From Ferruginibacter sp. (GTDB taxonomy: Bacteria; Bacteroidota; Bacteroidia; Chitinophagales; Chitinophagaceae), in NCBI GenBank assembly GCA_014379625.1, contig JACMLJ010000098.1, forward strand, positions 1 through 32,797: a stretch of 32,797 nt of DNA, written 5' to 3'. Below the pieces are notes generated by a model, which did no database searches, was not told the origin of the DNA, and saw only the letters and a list, made by a program, of their open reading frames with translations. Each line of letters starts with the position of its first letter. Position 1 is the first letter of the stretch. The translations under genes were made by a program, and so were the position numbers. Positions 7,636-16,725 of this stretch are shown here, in pieces.

Positions 7636-8649
7636 ATGGCCTCAAAAATAAGTTTTAAGGGAATGTGGGAAGTTTTAAAAAATTCTTTTAAAGGTTTTAA
7701 TGATGATAAGGTTACCAAACTAAGTGGTTCACTGGCTTACTATACCGTTTTTTCCATGGGACCATTATTGATCGTAATCATTTTTTTGTGCGGTTTGTTT
7801 TTAAAAAAAGAAGCTGCCGAAGGAACCATATATGCTCAACTGGCTGGTTTTGTAGGTGCTGATACTGCAAAACAATTACAGGAAATAATTAAAAATGCTT
7901 CGCTTGAGGGTAAAAGTAAATTCGCGGCAATTATTGGTTTTATAACATTGCTCCTGGGCTCCACCACGGTATTCGCAGAAATACAGGATTCAATCAATGG
8001 TATCTGGGGTTTGAAACCAAAGCCAAAAAGGGGCTGGCTCAAATTTCTGCAAAACAGGTTTCTGTCCTTTTCGGTAATTGCCAGCCTTGGATTTTTGTTG
8101 CTGGTTTCTTTGGGGATCACTACTTTGATTGATGGTTTTAGTGACCGTTTAGAACAGCGTTTTCCTGATGTAACCGTAATAGTGTTTTATATTATAAACC
8201 TATGTATTACCCTATGCGTAATTACATTAATATTCGGTGTAATTTTTAAAGTGCTGCCCGACGCGACTATCAAATGGAAAGATGTTATTGCAGGCGCGCT
8301 TGCCACAGCTATATTGTTTATGCTGGGTAAGTTTGGTATCTCATTTTATATAAGCAAGAGCGATGTGGGCAGCACATACGGTGCAGCGGGATCGTTGGTT
8401 ATTTTATTGTTGTGGGTATATTATTCATCACTTATTTTATATTTTGGGGCAGAATTTACCAAGGCTTATGCGATAAAATATGGTTCAAATATATACCCCA
8501 ACCATTATGCTGTTACCACCAAAACAGTGGAGGTGGAAACAGGTAAAGAATCTATTCAAAATAAAGAAAATTGTGAAACAGACACAAAAGGGACCGTAGG
8601 CGGCCAGGAAGTAATCATCAAAGCTAAAGACCCAAATAATCCTGGTTAA
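7636..8649 (+). CDS. YihY/virulence factor BrkB family inner-membrane protein
   Basis: The protein has 337 residues and about six membrane segments. The N-terminal signature KLSGSLAYYTVFSMGPLLIV (residues 24-43) and the later GSTTVFAEIQDSINGIWGLKP are typical of the family, as are the C-terminal SFYISKSDVGSTYGAAGSL and VILLLWVYYSSLILYFGAEF. The last ~60 residues are hydrophilic and variable. The family was once labelled ribonuclease BN in error, and its transport or envelope role is not established. It converges on ypdA with 65 bases between, where no clear terminator is seen. Confidence 0.9.
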   Translation: MASKISFKGMWEVLKNSFKGFNDDKVTKLSGSLAYYTVFSMGPLLIVIIFLCGLFLKKEAAEGTIYAQLAGFVGADTAKQLQEIIKNASLEGKSKFAAIIGFITLLLGSTTVFAEIQDSINGIWGLKPKPKRGWLKFLQNRFLSFSVIASLGFLLLVSLGITTLIDGFSDRLEQRFPDVTVIVFYIINLCITLCVITLIFGVIFKVLPDATIKWKDVIAGALATAILFMLGKFGISFYISKSDVGSTYGAAGSLVILLLWVYYSSLILYFGAEFTKAYAIKYGSNIYPNHYAVTTKTVEVETGKESIQNKENCETDTKGTVGGQEVIIKAKDPNNPG

Positions 8650-8714
8650 GCTTTTAAGGACCTGGTTTATGTTGAATTTGAAAAGTATGGTGTATTTTGA
8701 TGCGCGGCGATGTT

Positions 8715-9683
8715 TTAGATAACCTTCCTGATATGGGTTATAATTTTTGAGGCATGTTCTCGTGAATTCTCAATAAACAAACTATGGGTATTCATACCTC
8801 CGCATATAACGCCCGCTAAATAAATACCTTTAATATTTGTTTCATGGGTGCCTTCATCATAAACCGGTTTTCTTATTTCATCAGCGGATAACTGAATGCC
8901 GGTTTTTTGCAAAAATGAAAGATCAGGCTGGTAACCTGTCATGGCAATTACCCAATCATTGGCAATAGTTACGATGCCGGTTGGCGTATTGATATCCACC
9001 TCTTTTTCGCTTATGGCAACAATGGTTGAGTTATAGTATGCTTTGATGGATCCTTCTTTTATACGGTTCTCTATATCAGGCTTTACCCAGTATTTGACAC
9101 GGCTGCCTATTTCGCTATTCCTGATCACCATCGTTACCTCAGCGCCTTTCCGCCATGTTTCCAATGCTGCGTCCACTGCCGAGTTGCTGGCCCCCGTAAC
9201 CAATACTTTTTCAAACGCGTAAAAATGCGGGTCCTTGTAATAATGTGTCACTTTACTAAGTTCTTCTCCCGGTACATTTAACAGGAATGGGATATCATAA
9301 AAGCCGGTAGCGATAATGATATTTGAAGTAACATATGATTGTTTAATTGTAACCACTTCATATCCTTCACTCTTCTTCTTAATATCTGTAACGGCTTCAA
9401 ACAAGTGAAGGTTTAATGAATAAGAAATAGCTACCCGCCGGTAATATTCCAACGATTCATTCCGGGTAGGTTTTGGGTTGTTGCTTACAAATGGCACACC
9501 ACCTATTTCCAATCTTTCGGAAGTTGAAAAAAAGTTCATATTAACCGGGTAATTGTACAATGAATTCACCAGGCAACCTTTCTCAAGGATGATGTAATTC
9601 AACTGGTTGCTTTTTGCTTCCAGGGCACAAGCCAGGCCAATAGGGCCACCGCCAATAATGATCAGATCCAATGATTCTTCCAT
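8715..9683 (-). CDS. ypdA: YpdA family bacillithiol disulfide reductase (FAD/NADPH)
   Basis: This 322-residue flavoprotein is related to thioredoxin reductase but lacks its CxxC redox pair. The FAD-binding Rossmann motif is near the N-terminus (DLIIIGGGPIGLACALEA) and the NADPH motif is VLVTGASNSAVDAALETW (about 160-177). The string NMNFFSTSERLEIGGVPF is characteristic of YpdA/Bdr, which reduces oxidised bacillithiol with NADPH. This fits a phylum that often makes bacillithiol, although no bacillithiol synthesis gene is in this window. A Met at residue 1 directly precedes the Rossmann strand, supporting this start. The gene converges on the YihY gene. Confidence 0.88.
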   Translation of the reverse strand: MEESLDLIIIGGGPIGLACALEAKSNQLNYIILEKGCLVNSLYNYPVNMNFFSTSERLEIGGVPFVSNNPKPTRNESLEYYRRVAISYSLNLHLFEAVTDIKKKSEGYEVVTIKQSYVTSNIIIATGFYDIPFLLNVPGEELSKVTHYYKDPHFYAFEKVLVTGASNSAVDAALETWRKGAEVTMVIRNSEIGSRVKYWVKPDIENRIKEGSIKAYYNSTIVAISEKEVDINTPTGIVTIANDWVIAMTGYQPDLSFLQKTGIQLSADEIRKPVYDEGTHETNIKGIYLAGVICGGMNTHSLFIENSREHASKIITHIRKVI

Positions 9684-10027
9684 TGATAAATATTTAAGTA
9701 GTGCAAAAACAACCCACCTATTATCAACTCAAAAGCCCTTAATATGCCTTTGCAGCGAATGTGCGAATATGCGCTAATTGTATTGTATGAAAAAACTTTA
9801 AAAGATTGGCGGATAATTATCCGGGACTGCTGATTGAGCAAATGCCTGCTTTGGGGTTTTATTTGCAGCATTCCAAATGTACAAGGTTGTCTGCCTGTCT
9901 GCGTCAGGCAGATATTAACTTTCGAAATTCCAAAAACCAGATAAAAGACTTAAACTTAAGTATCAAATAGCTAAGTGTACCTATTAAAACCCCGACCTAA
10001 GTTTCTCCACCGGCAGCAACCGGACTT
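9684..10027. other. Intergenic stretch between ypdA and mqnE
   Basis: Both neighbours are on the minus strand. The 344 bases hold one hairpin (9890-9912) and a possible minus-strand -7 box TACATTTG at 9881-9874 without a matching -33 element. A short minus-strand open frame (9662-9871) overlaps the start of ypdA and has no coding character. Confidence 0.6.
9890..9912. repeat. TCTGCCTG...CAGGCAGA hairpin, REP-like
   Basis: A perfect 8-bp stem (TCTGCCTG 9890-9897, CAGGCAGA 9905-9912) with a 7-base loop stands out as GC-rich within an AT-rich spacer. It lies about 115 bases past the mqnE stop and could act as a terminator or be a dispersed palindromic repeat unit; only one copy is in this window. 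Confidence 0.55.
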
Positions 10028-11203
10028 TTAATTTAACAGTGGATTAGTCGTTGTATTTGCAAAATCAATTTCGCTAAAATCCTTAACCACATTATACAAT
10101 GTATCACGCTCAACAGGCCTGCGTTTTACCTGTTTAATAAGCGTAACCAGTTCTTCTGTCGTCATCGCCGGTGTTTGTTCTTCGCTGCCGGCCATACTGT
10201 AAATTTTAGTGGAATCATCAATGGTACCATCAATGTCATTTACACCAAAGGCTAAACTTAACTGGGCGTTCTCTCGACCAAGCATGGGCCAGTAAGCTTT
10301 CAGGTGAGGAAAATTATCCAGGTAAATTCTTGCAATGGCGTATAGCCGCATATCCTCGGTTATAGTCGATTCGGGCACATCACTCATTCCGTTATCATGA
10401 TTTCTGAATTTCAATGGAATAAATGTATTAAACCCGCCGGTTTTATCCTGCAGTTCCCTCAACCTGCGCATATGGTCAACACGGTGTTTATATTTTTCAA
10501 TATGCCCATACAGCATCGTTGCATTGCTATGCATACCCAGGTTATGCGCCACTTCGTGTGTGCGTAACCAGCCTGTCGCATCTACTTTATCTGCTGCGAT
10601 CTGTTCCCTTATTTCCGGCGAAAAAATTTCTGCACCACCGCCCGGCAGGCTGTCCAATCCTGCCTCGTGTAATCTTTTCATTCCTTCTTCTGTAGATAAT
10701 TTCGCCTTTCTGAACATGTAATCCAATTCCACCGCGGTAAATGCTTTTACGTGAAGTGAGGGCCTGTGCGCTTTTATCTTTTGCATCAATTCAATAAAAT
10801 ACTCCATATTCATTTTTGGGTGCACACCCCCTACAATATGTACTTCTGTTATCGGTTTGCCATCGTATGTTTTTACAATGTCCAGCATCTGGTCAATGCT
10901 AAGTTCCCACCCTTCTTCTTTGTGCGCATACAGGCGCGAGTAAGAACAGAATTTGCAACTGAATACGCATACGTTGGTAGGTTCTATATGAAAGTTGCGG
11001 TTGAAGTAGGTAGTATTACCATGTTTTAATTCGCGTATATAATTGGCTAAGAAGCCAACAAAAGCAAGGCTCCCTTTTTCAAATAGCAGGATTGCTTCAT
11101 CATCCGTTATTCTTTCCTGCTGTCTTACTTTTTCAGCAATACTTTTCAGGTTATTATCAATCGTATTATTTATCAGCGTATCAATAGAAGAATTCATTAT
11201 CAA
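10028..11203 (-). CDS. mqnE: Aminodeoxyfutalosine synthase (radical SAM)
   Basis: The 391-residue radical SAM enzyme has its [4Fe-4S] cysteines in CVFSCKFC (C79, C83, C86). HIEPTNVCVFSCKFCSYSR, LPGGGAEIFSPEIREQIA, ATMLYGHIE and FIPLKFRN identify the futalosine-pathway pair MqnE/MqnC, and SLPGGGAEIFSPEIR with the PTNVC context favours MqnE. MqnE joins SAM to 3-(1-carboxyvinyloxy)benzoate to give aminodeoxyfutalosine for menaquinone synthesis. The start may be M1 at 11203 or M3 at 11197. No other mqn gene is adjacent. A promoter-like pair lies so close upstream that the leader would be only a few bases. Confusion with MqnC is the main uncertainty. Confidence 0.88.
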   Translation of the reverse strand: MIMNSSIDTLINNTIDNNLKSIAEKVRQQERITDDEAILLFEKGSLAFVGFLANYIRELKHGNTTYFNRNFHIEPTNVCVFSCKFCSYSRLYAHKEEGWELSIDQMLDIVKTYDGKPITEVHIVGGVHPKMNMEYFIELMQKIKAHRPSLHVKAFTAVELDYMFRKAKLSTEEGMKRLHEAGLDSLPGGGAEIFSPEIREQIAADKVDATGWLRTHEVAHNLGMHSNATMLYGHIEKYKHRVDHMRRLRELQDKTGGFNTFIPLKFRNHDNGMSDVPESTITEDMRLYAIARIYLDNFPHLKAYWPMLGRENAQLSLAFGVNDIDGTIDDSTKIYSMAGSEEQTPAMTTEELVTLIKQVKRRPVERDTLYNVVKDFSEIDFANTTTNPLLN

Positions 11204-11211
11204 TGTTTGTG

Positions 11212-11242
11212 CGAAGTTACTGCAGATACAACTTTAAAACAA
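11212..11242 (-). promoter_or_regulatory. Putative mqnE promoter with very short leader
   Basis: On the minus strand TTG (11242-11240) is followed after 20 bases by TAACTTCG (11219-11212), one mismatch from TAnnTTTG. Transcription would start near 11207, only a few bases before the mqnE start codon. Confidence 0.45.
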
Positions 11243-11340
11243 AAGAGCCACTACAGTCACCTCTTTAGCAACAGTTTCCTACCGAAGAAAGGTTTTGATG
11301 CTAAACTCGTTGAAACTTTCCTTTACTTAAGTGCGCATCT

Positions 11341-14300
11341 TTAATTCTTCACAATTCTTTCCACTACAATTTTGTTGGAATAGATCATTTTTAATACATA
11401 TACTCCACTGGCAAGATTCCCGAGATCAATATTAACTTCCGTGTTAGCGTTGCCGTTGTAACGATTATCTCTTACCAGTTGGCCCGCTGAATTGTATACC
11501 TGTACTGCCTTTAAATTAACAGGTGGTAACACATGGTGTATGAGAAATGAATTGCGAAATGGGATTGGGTAAATGAGGTACCCCTGGTTTTTTAAGCGTT
11601 GGGGCAGCGTTTTAGCGCTAATATTTATATTGTCAAGCCAGAGATTATTTTGTTTATTGCTTTTAGATGAAAAGTATACCTGGAAGCTCGCCGAACCTAT
11701 CAATGGGGTCAGGTAAACCCTACCTGTCTTCCATTCCACCGAAAGGGTGGGTACAAAACTGGTGGTATTGGAATAATTGGTATCGATAACGGTTTGTAAA
11801 TCTTTGCCCCATTTCTTCCATACACTTGTAAAAGAAATGCCGCAATCCTGCGTAATTAAAAGTTCCAGCGTATCTACGGGCAATACGGTGGATCCCGGGT
11901 AACCGGCACCCGCTTTATATGCGTAATCCCAGGATACAAACATAGAATCAACCAAGGGGATGTTAGCGACGATAGGCGTTATAAAATTATCTGTCGCATT
12001 ATTTGCATTCCCGGATGCAGGGTTATTGATCCACAAAGAACCAATGCCTGTTTTTGAAGTGGTGGTTGACCGGGCCCATGTTTTCAACCCGTCTAAATTT
12101 TGTATACCCCAGTTATCCCCCGGGATATTTGCGGACTCAAAACCTTCGATGACGGGTGTGGGTAATGGTGTTGTGTTATATATTGTAACCGTTTTTCTTA
12201 AAGTGTCATTTGATGTTACCTGGTCAGCCAATCCATTGGGTTCTGAAATAAAGACTGTTAACACATGTGTTCCCGCAACAGCTACCGCAGTATTAAGCTG
12301 TATGGAAGCAGTATTACATTTAGCCAAACTACCGGTCCAGTTAAAGCTGATTACTGGACCTCCATCAACCTGGTAATTTATTTTCAGCGACCGGATAGTA
12401 TCCAATCCATCATTACTGAAACTAACAGCCGGGGTTAAACTATTTGTACACAGTGCCAGGGGTGGTTCAATAATTGCATTCAAAACCATATTTCGACGGG
12501 CGCTCTCAAAGCCGGTTATATTGATCCCATCAACATAAATATTGTTTCCAAAATCATTATAAGATTGGAAGCCTATCATTATTGATTTCAGATTTTTCGA
12601 ACAAAAATCTTTTAACACTACTTTTTCTGTTCGCCATTCCGTAGCCGTTGGAACAAAGCCCGAAGCAATAGTTCCGGCGGAAGTACTAAGGCCGGTACCG
12701 CCTTTAGCAAAACCTGTCGGTAACCATGTAGTGCCGCAGTCCGGGGAATATAATAACAATAATGAGTCCGCTGATCCGGCAAATTCTTTATAAGCTACGT
12801 TAAAATTAATTTCAACAGAATCCAGTATTGCCACATTTAATTTTGGCATCTGGTAAATGTCTCTTTGCCCGTGTTCTGTATAATTATATGCATTAAGCGT
12901 GATACAGGCCTTGCCTGGATTTCCGGCCAGGGTAGACCTTTCCCAGGTTACACTGCCTGCATTTTCATTAATGATATCAGATCCATTGGCCGGTGGAAAA
13001 GGAGTGGATTCAAAACTTTCATTATAAGGTAAAACTAAGGTTGGGGCTATCGTAAAAATAATCGTAGCCGTATCATTATTTGTTTTAAGATCAGGGCTGC
13101 CATTTGGATTTATAGTGTATACCTGCAGGGTATGTGCACCCGCTGCCGGAGTAAAATCAGGTGAAAGGGTAATAACAGGAGAGGAAACAAAGCTGGCTAA
13201 TGATAAATTATTAAAGCGGGCAATGGCGCCCAATGGCAACCCATCTAAAAGCATTCCTGCTTCCACTGTTTTTAAGGTATCTGTTCCCATATTACGGATG
13301 GTAATTTTTGGGGTGATTGATGTGTTACAAATCAATCCGCCGACAGGTTCAACGATTGAGCCTATGCCGGCATCTTTTTGTAATAAGGAGGAAACCGGTA
13401 AAACCTGTGCCCACCATACGCCAAATCTTGAATCATTGTCCGCTGCGCCCAACCGTTGGTCTGCATATTCCTGTATGGTCCACAAGGATTCATCCAGGGG
13501 ATCAATAGCGCTATGACTGTAATCACCCCATCTCGCCCTTGTGCCCCCAAAAGTTTTATGATAAGTACTTAAACCTACCTTGTAAATATATTCCTCCAGG
13601 GTAGTGTTCGGCGGGGTGAGATTGGTTCGGAAACTATAGGCTGAACTCACCCTTGAGGTATTGGATGAAACGGTGTAGCCAATGATCACATCTTCACTTT
13701 TATTTACTGCGATTGATGGAAACCAACGATAGTTATTTGCAATACCATCACCGATCCTTCCACGCTGTAAAATATTTCCAAAGCTGACACCCGCCGTACC
13801 ATTTAACTGCCACCATTGCACGGCGACATTTGTAGGAGAAATGCCAATATGTTGGGCGCACCATATATTCCCGTTCACCATAATGCCGGAACTTATCCTG
13901 GCGTCATTAGTTGAAAGTTTGCGTGTTTCACCGGATTGTTCAGCAATATCGCCCGGCGATGAAGCGTAGGAAGCTCCGCCTGATGGAAACACCGCCGTTG
14001 CCGAGTTCCAGGTTGCATTGGGAACATTGCCTGTAATGGTTGATAACCGTATGGTAGAAGTTGCTGCATTCCAGTTTTGTAATACATAAAAAGTATTCGG
14101 GTTTGGATTGATCCCAAAAAGCGTAACGGGGAGGGGTGAGTCACCGTCTGCAGTAGTTTTTTCAATTGCCTGGGCATTGGTACCAAAAATTAAACTGCCG
14201 TTGGCAAGTAACGTGGCTTTATCAAGAACAAACAAAACGGTCCCCGCAAACGAACCGGAATTAGGAAATTTTCTACCGGAAATAACCAGCCACCTGTCAT

Positions 14301-14982
14301 CAAAACCCAGGTAAGGATGGTCTAGAAAAAAAGGGCCACCAGGTAAATTTGGTACAAATGAGTACCGGAACCAGTTACCGGTAGGGTCTTCCGATGCTGA
14401 AACCACCACCGCCAGCCTGTTATTATTTTGACCACTGCAATCAATAGCCGAGTAAAACCAACGCTTAGATGAAGGGTCATATAAAATATACGGATCGCAG
14501 GTATTTGAAACACCTGCAAAGGATGCAATGCTGGCTGTAGTTAAAACTGTACCTGTTTTGGTGTGTACCCTCACAAACTCGTTGGTAGCGGTTACCACAT
14601 GGTTTACACCTACCGCGCCATGTGTATCAGGGGGAATAGTTTGCCCTGCATCAATTTGTCCTAAAAAAGTTTGATGAGGGGCAGGCGATTGGGTTTGCGG
14701 CCTGTTGGCGGATAACGGGTTGCCTGGTATAACCGTTCCGGAATTATCCGGGTATTGTTTTTTTATATTTGCTGACTGCGGAACCGGCATATCTTTCAGT
14801 CCTTTCCATCCGCCATCTATTTCTTTTTTAGTACATGCTGTACAGGGTTTGAATAATTCCGGATGATTTATTTCAAAATCAGATAATTGTTTCATGTTGA
14901 TGAGGACCGGCGAAGCAGTTTGAGCCATTGTTGCCACACCTGCAATAAAACACAATTCAATAATAAATAAATATTTTTTCAT
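11341..14982 (-). CDS. Large secreted protein with type IX secretion C-terminal sorting domain
   Basis: The open frame reaches 15036, but the Met at 14982 gives a textbook signal peptide (MKKYLFIIELCFIAGVATMA) and a 1213-residue product. After a CTACTKKE linker, the first ~500 residues resemble a secreted β-propeller-like module (GQIDAGQTIPPDTHGAVGVN, DPYILYDPSSKRWFYSAID). Two CARDB-like segments (DAGIGSIVEPVGGLICNTS and the NAIIEPPLALCTNSLTPAVS region) alternate with two anchor-J/MAM-like β-sandwiches that begin YNESFES and VIEGFES. The end is a type A sorting domain (YPIPFRNSF, then GQLVRDNRYNG, LASGVYVLKM, VERIVKN) that directs export through PorU/SOV-type T9SS. No protease or glycosidase motif is seen; adhesion or surface display is plausible. 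Confidence 0.9.
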   Translation of the reverse strand: MKKYLFIIELCFIAGVATMAQTASPVLINMKQLSDFEINHPELFKPCTACTKKEIDGGWKGLKDMPVPQSANIKKQYPDNSGTVIPGNPLSANRPQTQSPAPHQTFLGQIDAGQTIPPDTHGAVGVNHVVTATNEFVRVHTKTGTVLTTASIASFAGVSNTCDPYILYDPSSKRWFYSAIDCSGQNNNRLAVVVSASEDPTGNWFRYSFVPNLPGGPFFLDHPYLGFDDRWLVISGRKFPNSGSFAGTVLFVLDKATLLANGSLIFGTNAQAIEKTTADGDSPLPVTLFGINPNPNTFYVLQNWNAATSTIRLSTITGNVPNATWNSATAVFPSGGASYASSPGDIAEQSGETRKLSTNDARISSGIMVNGNIWCAQHIGISPTNVAVQWWQLNGTAGVSFGNILQRGRIGDGIANNYRWFPSIAVNKSEDVIIGYTVSSNTSRVSSAYSFRTNLTPPNTTLEEYIYKVGLSTYHKTFGGTRARWGDYSHSAIDPLDESLWTIQEYADQRLGAADNDSRFGVWWAQVLPVSSLLQKDAGIGSIVEPVGGLICNTSITPKITIRNMGTDTLKTVEAGMLLDGLPLGAIARFNNLSLASFVSSPVITLSPDFTPAAGAHTLQVYTINPNGSPDLKTNNDTATIIFTIAPTLVLPYNESFESTPFPPANGSDIINENAGSVTWERSTLAGNPGKACITLNAYNYTEHGQRDIYQMPKLNVAILDSVEINFNVAYKEFAGSADSLLLLYSPDCGTTWLPTGFAKGGTGLSTSAGTIASGFVPTATEWRTEKVVLKDFCSKNLKSIMIGFQSYNDFGNNIYVDGINITGFESARRNMVLNAIIEPPLALCTNSLTPAVSFSNDGLDTIRSLKINYQVDGGPVISFNWTGSLAKCNTASIQLNTAVAVAGTHVLTVFISEPNGLADQVTSNDTLRKTVTIYNTTPLPTPVIEGFESANIPGDNWGIQNLDGLKTWARSTTTSKTGIGSLWINNPASGNANNATDNFITPIVANIPLVDSMFVSWDYAYKAGAGYPGSTVLPVDTLELLITQDCGISFTSVWKKWGKDLQTVIDTNYSNTTSFVPTLSVEWKTGRVYLTPLIGSASFQVYFSSKSNKQNNLWLDNINISAKTLPQRLKNQGYLIYPIPFRNSFLIHHVLPPVNLKAVQVYNSAGQLVRDNRYNGNANTEVNIDLGNLASGVYVLKMIYSNKIVVERIVKN

Positions 14983-15299
14983 CAACGCATTTTTAGGGGC
15001 AACGGTGATTTGTAAACAGGATATTCGGGAAAACATACTACTGCAATATAAATAAATAAGCCTTAGTAGCCCTTGGGAAATAAAATTTACATTTCCTATT
15101 CTCTTATGAGCAGGACGGGTAGCGACCTCACTACATCCGGTGACGAGACTGCCGAATATTATTAAAAAGGCGGCTACTGTTGGTTCTTAATAATTATGGA
15201 AGAGATCAGCAAACATCAGCATCTGTGTTTTAAAAAATGAGGGCCTGCTCTTTAATTGAATAATTGTATATCTTTCAATTTCAAAATAACTATTTGCTT
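14983..15299. other. Divergent intergenic region with a possible structured RNA leader
   Basis: The region separates the T9SS cargo gene (-) from the nucleoside transporter (+). A GC-richer island at about 15106-15178 contains GTAG/CTAC, CTCAC/GTGA-C-G and a CTGCC/GGCGG pairing, so a folded 5' leader for the transporter is possible. It does not match a riboswitch class that I recognise. A 14-codon frame (ATG 15196) is probably chance. No clear TAnnTTTG box is seen. Confidence 0.35.
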
Positions 15300-16589
15300 A
15301 TGCAACGATTCCAGGGACTTATAGGGGTTGTATTAATTTTAGGCATTGCCTGGTTAGTATCCAACAATAAAAAAAAGATCAATTACCGTTTGGTAGGAAG
15401 TGGCATTTTATTGCAAATCGTCATTGCTATACTAATCCTGAAAGTACCACTTATCAAATCATTTTTTCAAAAAATCGGAAGTGTAATTACACATATTGAA
15501 GCCTTTGCAAAAGAAGGTGCGTCTTTTGTGTATGGGGGGTTAATGACCGATAATTTTGCAGGCGGATCGGTGCCCTACAAAACACCCGGCGCTTTTATTT
15601 TTGGTTTTAGCGTATTGGCAACCATCATACTGGTATGTGTACTGGTGGCTATATTTTATCATTTTGGCCTGATGCAAAGAATTGTATCCATTGTGGCAAA
15701 AGCCATGAACTGGGTAATGAAGGTAAGCGGCGCAGAGGCCTTGAGCAATGTGGCAAGCGCCTTTGTAGGACAGGTGGAAGCGCAGGTAATGATCCGGCCT
15801 TATTTAAAAGGAATGACGATGAGTGAGTTACTGGCCAGTATGAGCGGAAGCCTGGCTTGTATTGCGGGAGGCATCCTTGTTGTATATGTAAGTTTTGGCG
15901 CAAAAGCAGAATACCTGCTGGCGGCAAGTTTAATGGCCGCACCTGCTGCTTTGGTGATCTCTAAAATTGTATGGCCCGAAACGGAAGAAAGTGAAACGAT
16001 GGGTAAGGTGAAATTAGAAGTAAAAACACCCTATACCAATGTGATCGATGCCATCACCCACGGGGCGGGGGACGGAATGAAAATTTCAATGAATGTGATT
16101 GCAATGCTGATAGGATTTTTGGGACTGATCGCGTTGATAAATTTTCTGCTGATGAAATTCGGTATCCTGTTACACCTGGATTTCAGCTTAACGCTTGACT
16201 GGATATTTGGTAAGATATTTTCGCCGATGGCCTGGGCCATGGGAGTGCCGACAGCGGATGTTTCTGAAGTAGCAACTTTGCTGGGAAAAAAATTGACGAT
16301 TAACGAATTTGTTGCCTTTAGTGATCTTACACAAACCATGGTTCCCAACCCTGCGGGCGAAATGGTGAAGGGTTACCAAAGCGTTATTTCAGATAAGGCA
16401 TTGCTCATTGTAAGTTTTGCAATATGCGGTTTCGCAAATTTCAGTTCTGTCGGAATGCAGATTGGTGGTATCGGGGCATTGGCGCCTGAAAGAAGGGCCG
16501 ACCTTGCAAAACTGGGTATGCGGGCATTGCTTTGCGGAACGCTGGCCTCTTATCTATCCGCTACAATTGCGGGGTTACTGATGGGATAG
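15300..16589 (+). CDS. Concentrative nucleoside transporter (CNT/NupC family)
   Basis: From the ATG at 15300 the protein is 429 residues; an upstream in-frame ATG at 15264 would add 12 residues with no family match. It has about ten membrane segments. The CNT hallmarks are present: the first helix LIGVVLILGIAWLVSNNKK, the GQVEAQVMIRPYL loop, the substrate-site region SGSLACIAGGILVVYV, and the near C-terminal CGFANFSSVGMQIGGIGAL. The family imports nucleosides by Na+ or H+ symport across the inner membrane. It stands alone, and its leader may be structured. GTAAATAA-type repeats follow the stop. Confidence 0.92.
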   Translation: MQRFQGLIGVVLILGIAWLVSNNKKKINYRLVGSGILLQIVIAILILKVPLIKSFFQKIGSVITHIEAFAKEGASFVYGGLMTDNFAGGSVPYKTPGAFIFGFSVLATIILVCVLVAIFYHFGLMQRIVSIVAKAMNWVMKVSGAEALSNVASAFVGQVEAQVMIRPYLKGMTMSELLASMSGSLACIAGGILVVYVSFGAKAEYLLAASLMAAPAALVISKIVWPETEESETMGKVKLEVKTPYTNVIDAITHGAGDGMKISMNVIAMLIGFLGLIALINFLLMKFGILLHLDFSLTLDWIFGKIFSPMAWAMGVPTADVSEVATLLGKKLTINEFVAFSDLTQTMVPNPAGEMVKGYQSVISDKALLIVSFAICGFANFSSVGMQIGGIGALAPERRADLAKLGMRALLCGTLASYLSATIAGLLMG

Positions 16590-16602
16590 GTAGGGTGGTA
16601 AG

Positions 16603-16638
16603 GTAACTAAAGTAAATAAATAAATGAGGTAAATAAAG
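16603..16638. repeat. Degenerate GTAAATAAA repeat run
   Basis: A run of GTAACTAAA, GTAAATAAA, TAAATGAG and GTAAATAAAG units directly follows the transporter gene. It resembles the tidy array after parC at 5373-5399. Confidence 0.6.
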
Positions 16639-16684
16639 TGGTGGGCAACTGAGGTGCAAATTATTGTATAAAAACAAACAACTG

Positions 16685-16696
16685 TTCGTTAACGAA
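16685..16696. promoter_or_regulatory. TTCGTTAACGAA perfect palindrome, possible operator
   Basis: A 12-bp perfect palindrome lies 29 bases upstream of the phosphatase start codon, in a position suited to a dimeric regulator. No regulator gene is adjacent, so the role is inferred from symmetry and location only. Confidence 0.35.
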
Positions 16697-16725
16697 AGAA
16701 AATTCAATTAATAAAAGGCCAACCA

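Noticed and set aside
8715..9683. Thioredoxin reductase (trxB) as the identity of this gene
   Set aside because: No CxxC redox motif is present, and the signature strings match YpdA.
9662..9871. 69-codon minus-strand frame overlapping the ypdA start
   Set aside because: It has no recognisable domain, and its overlap with a well-supported gene suggests chance.
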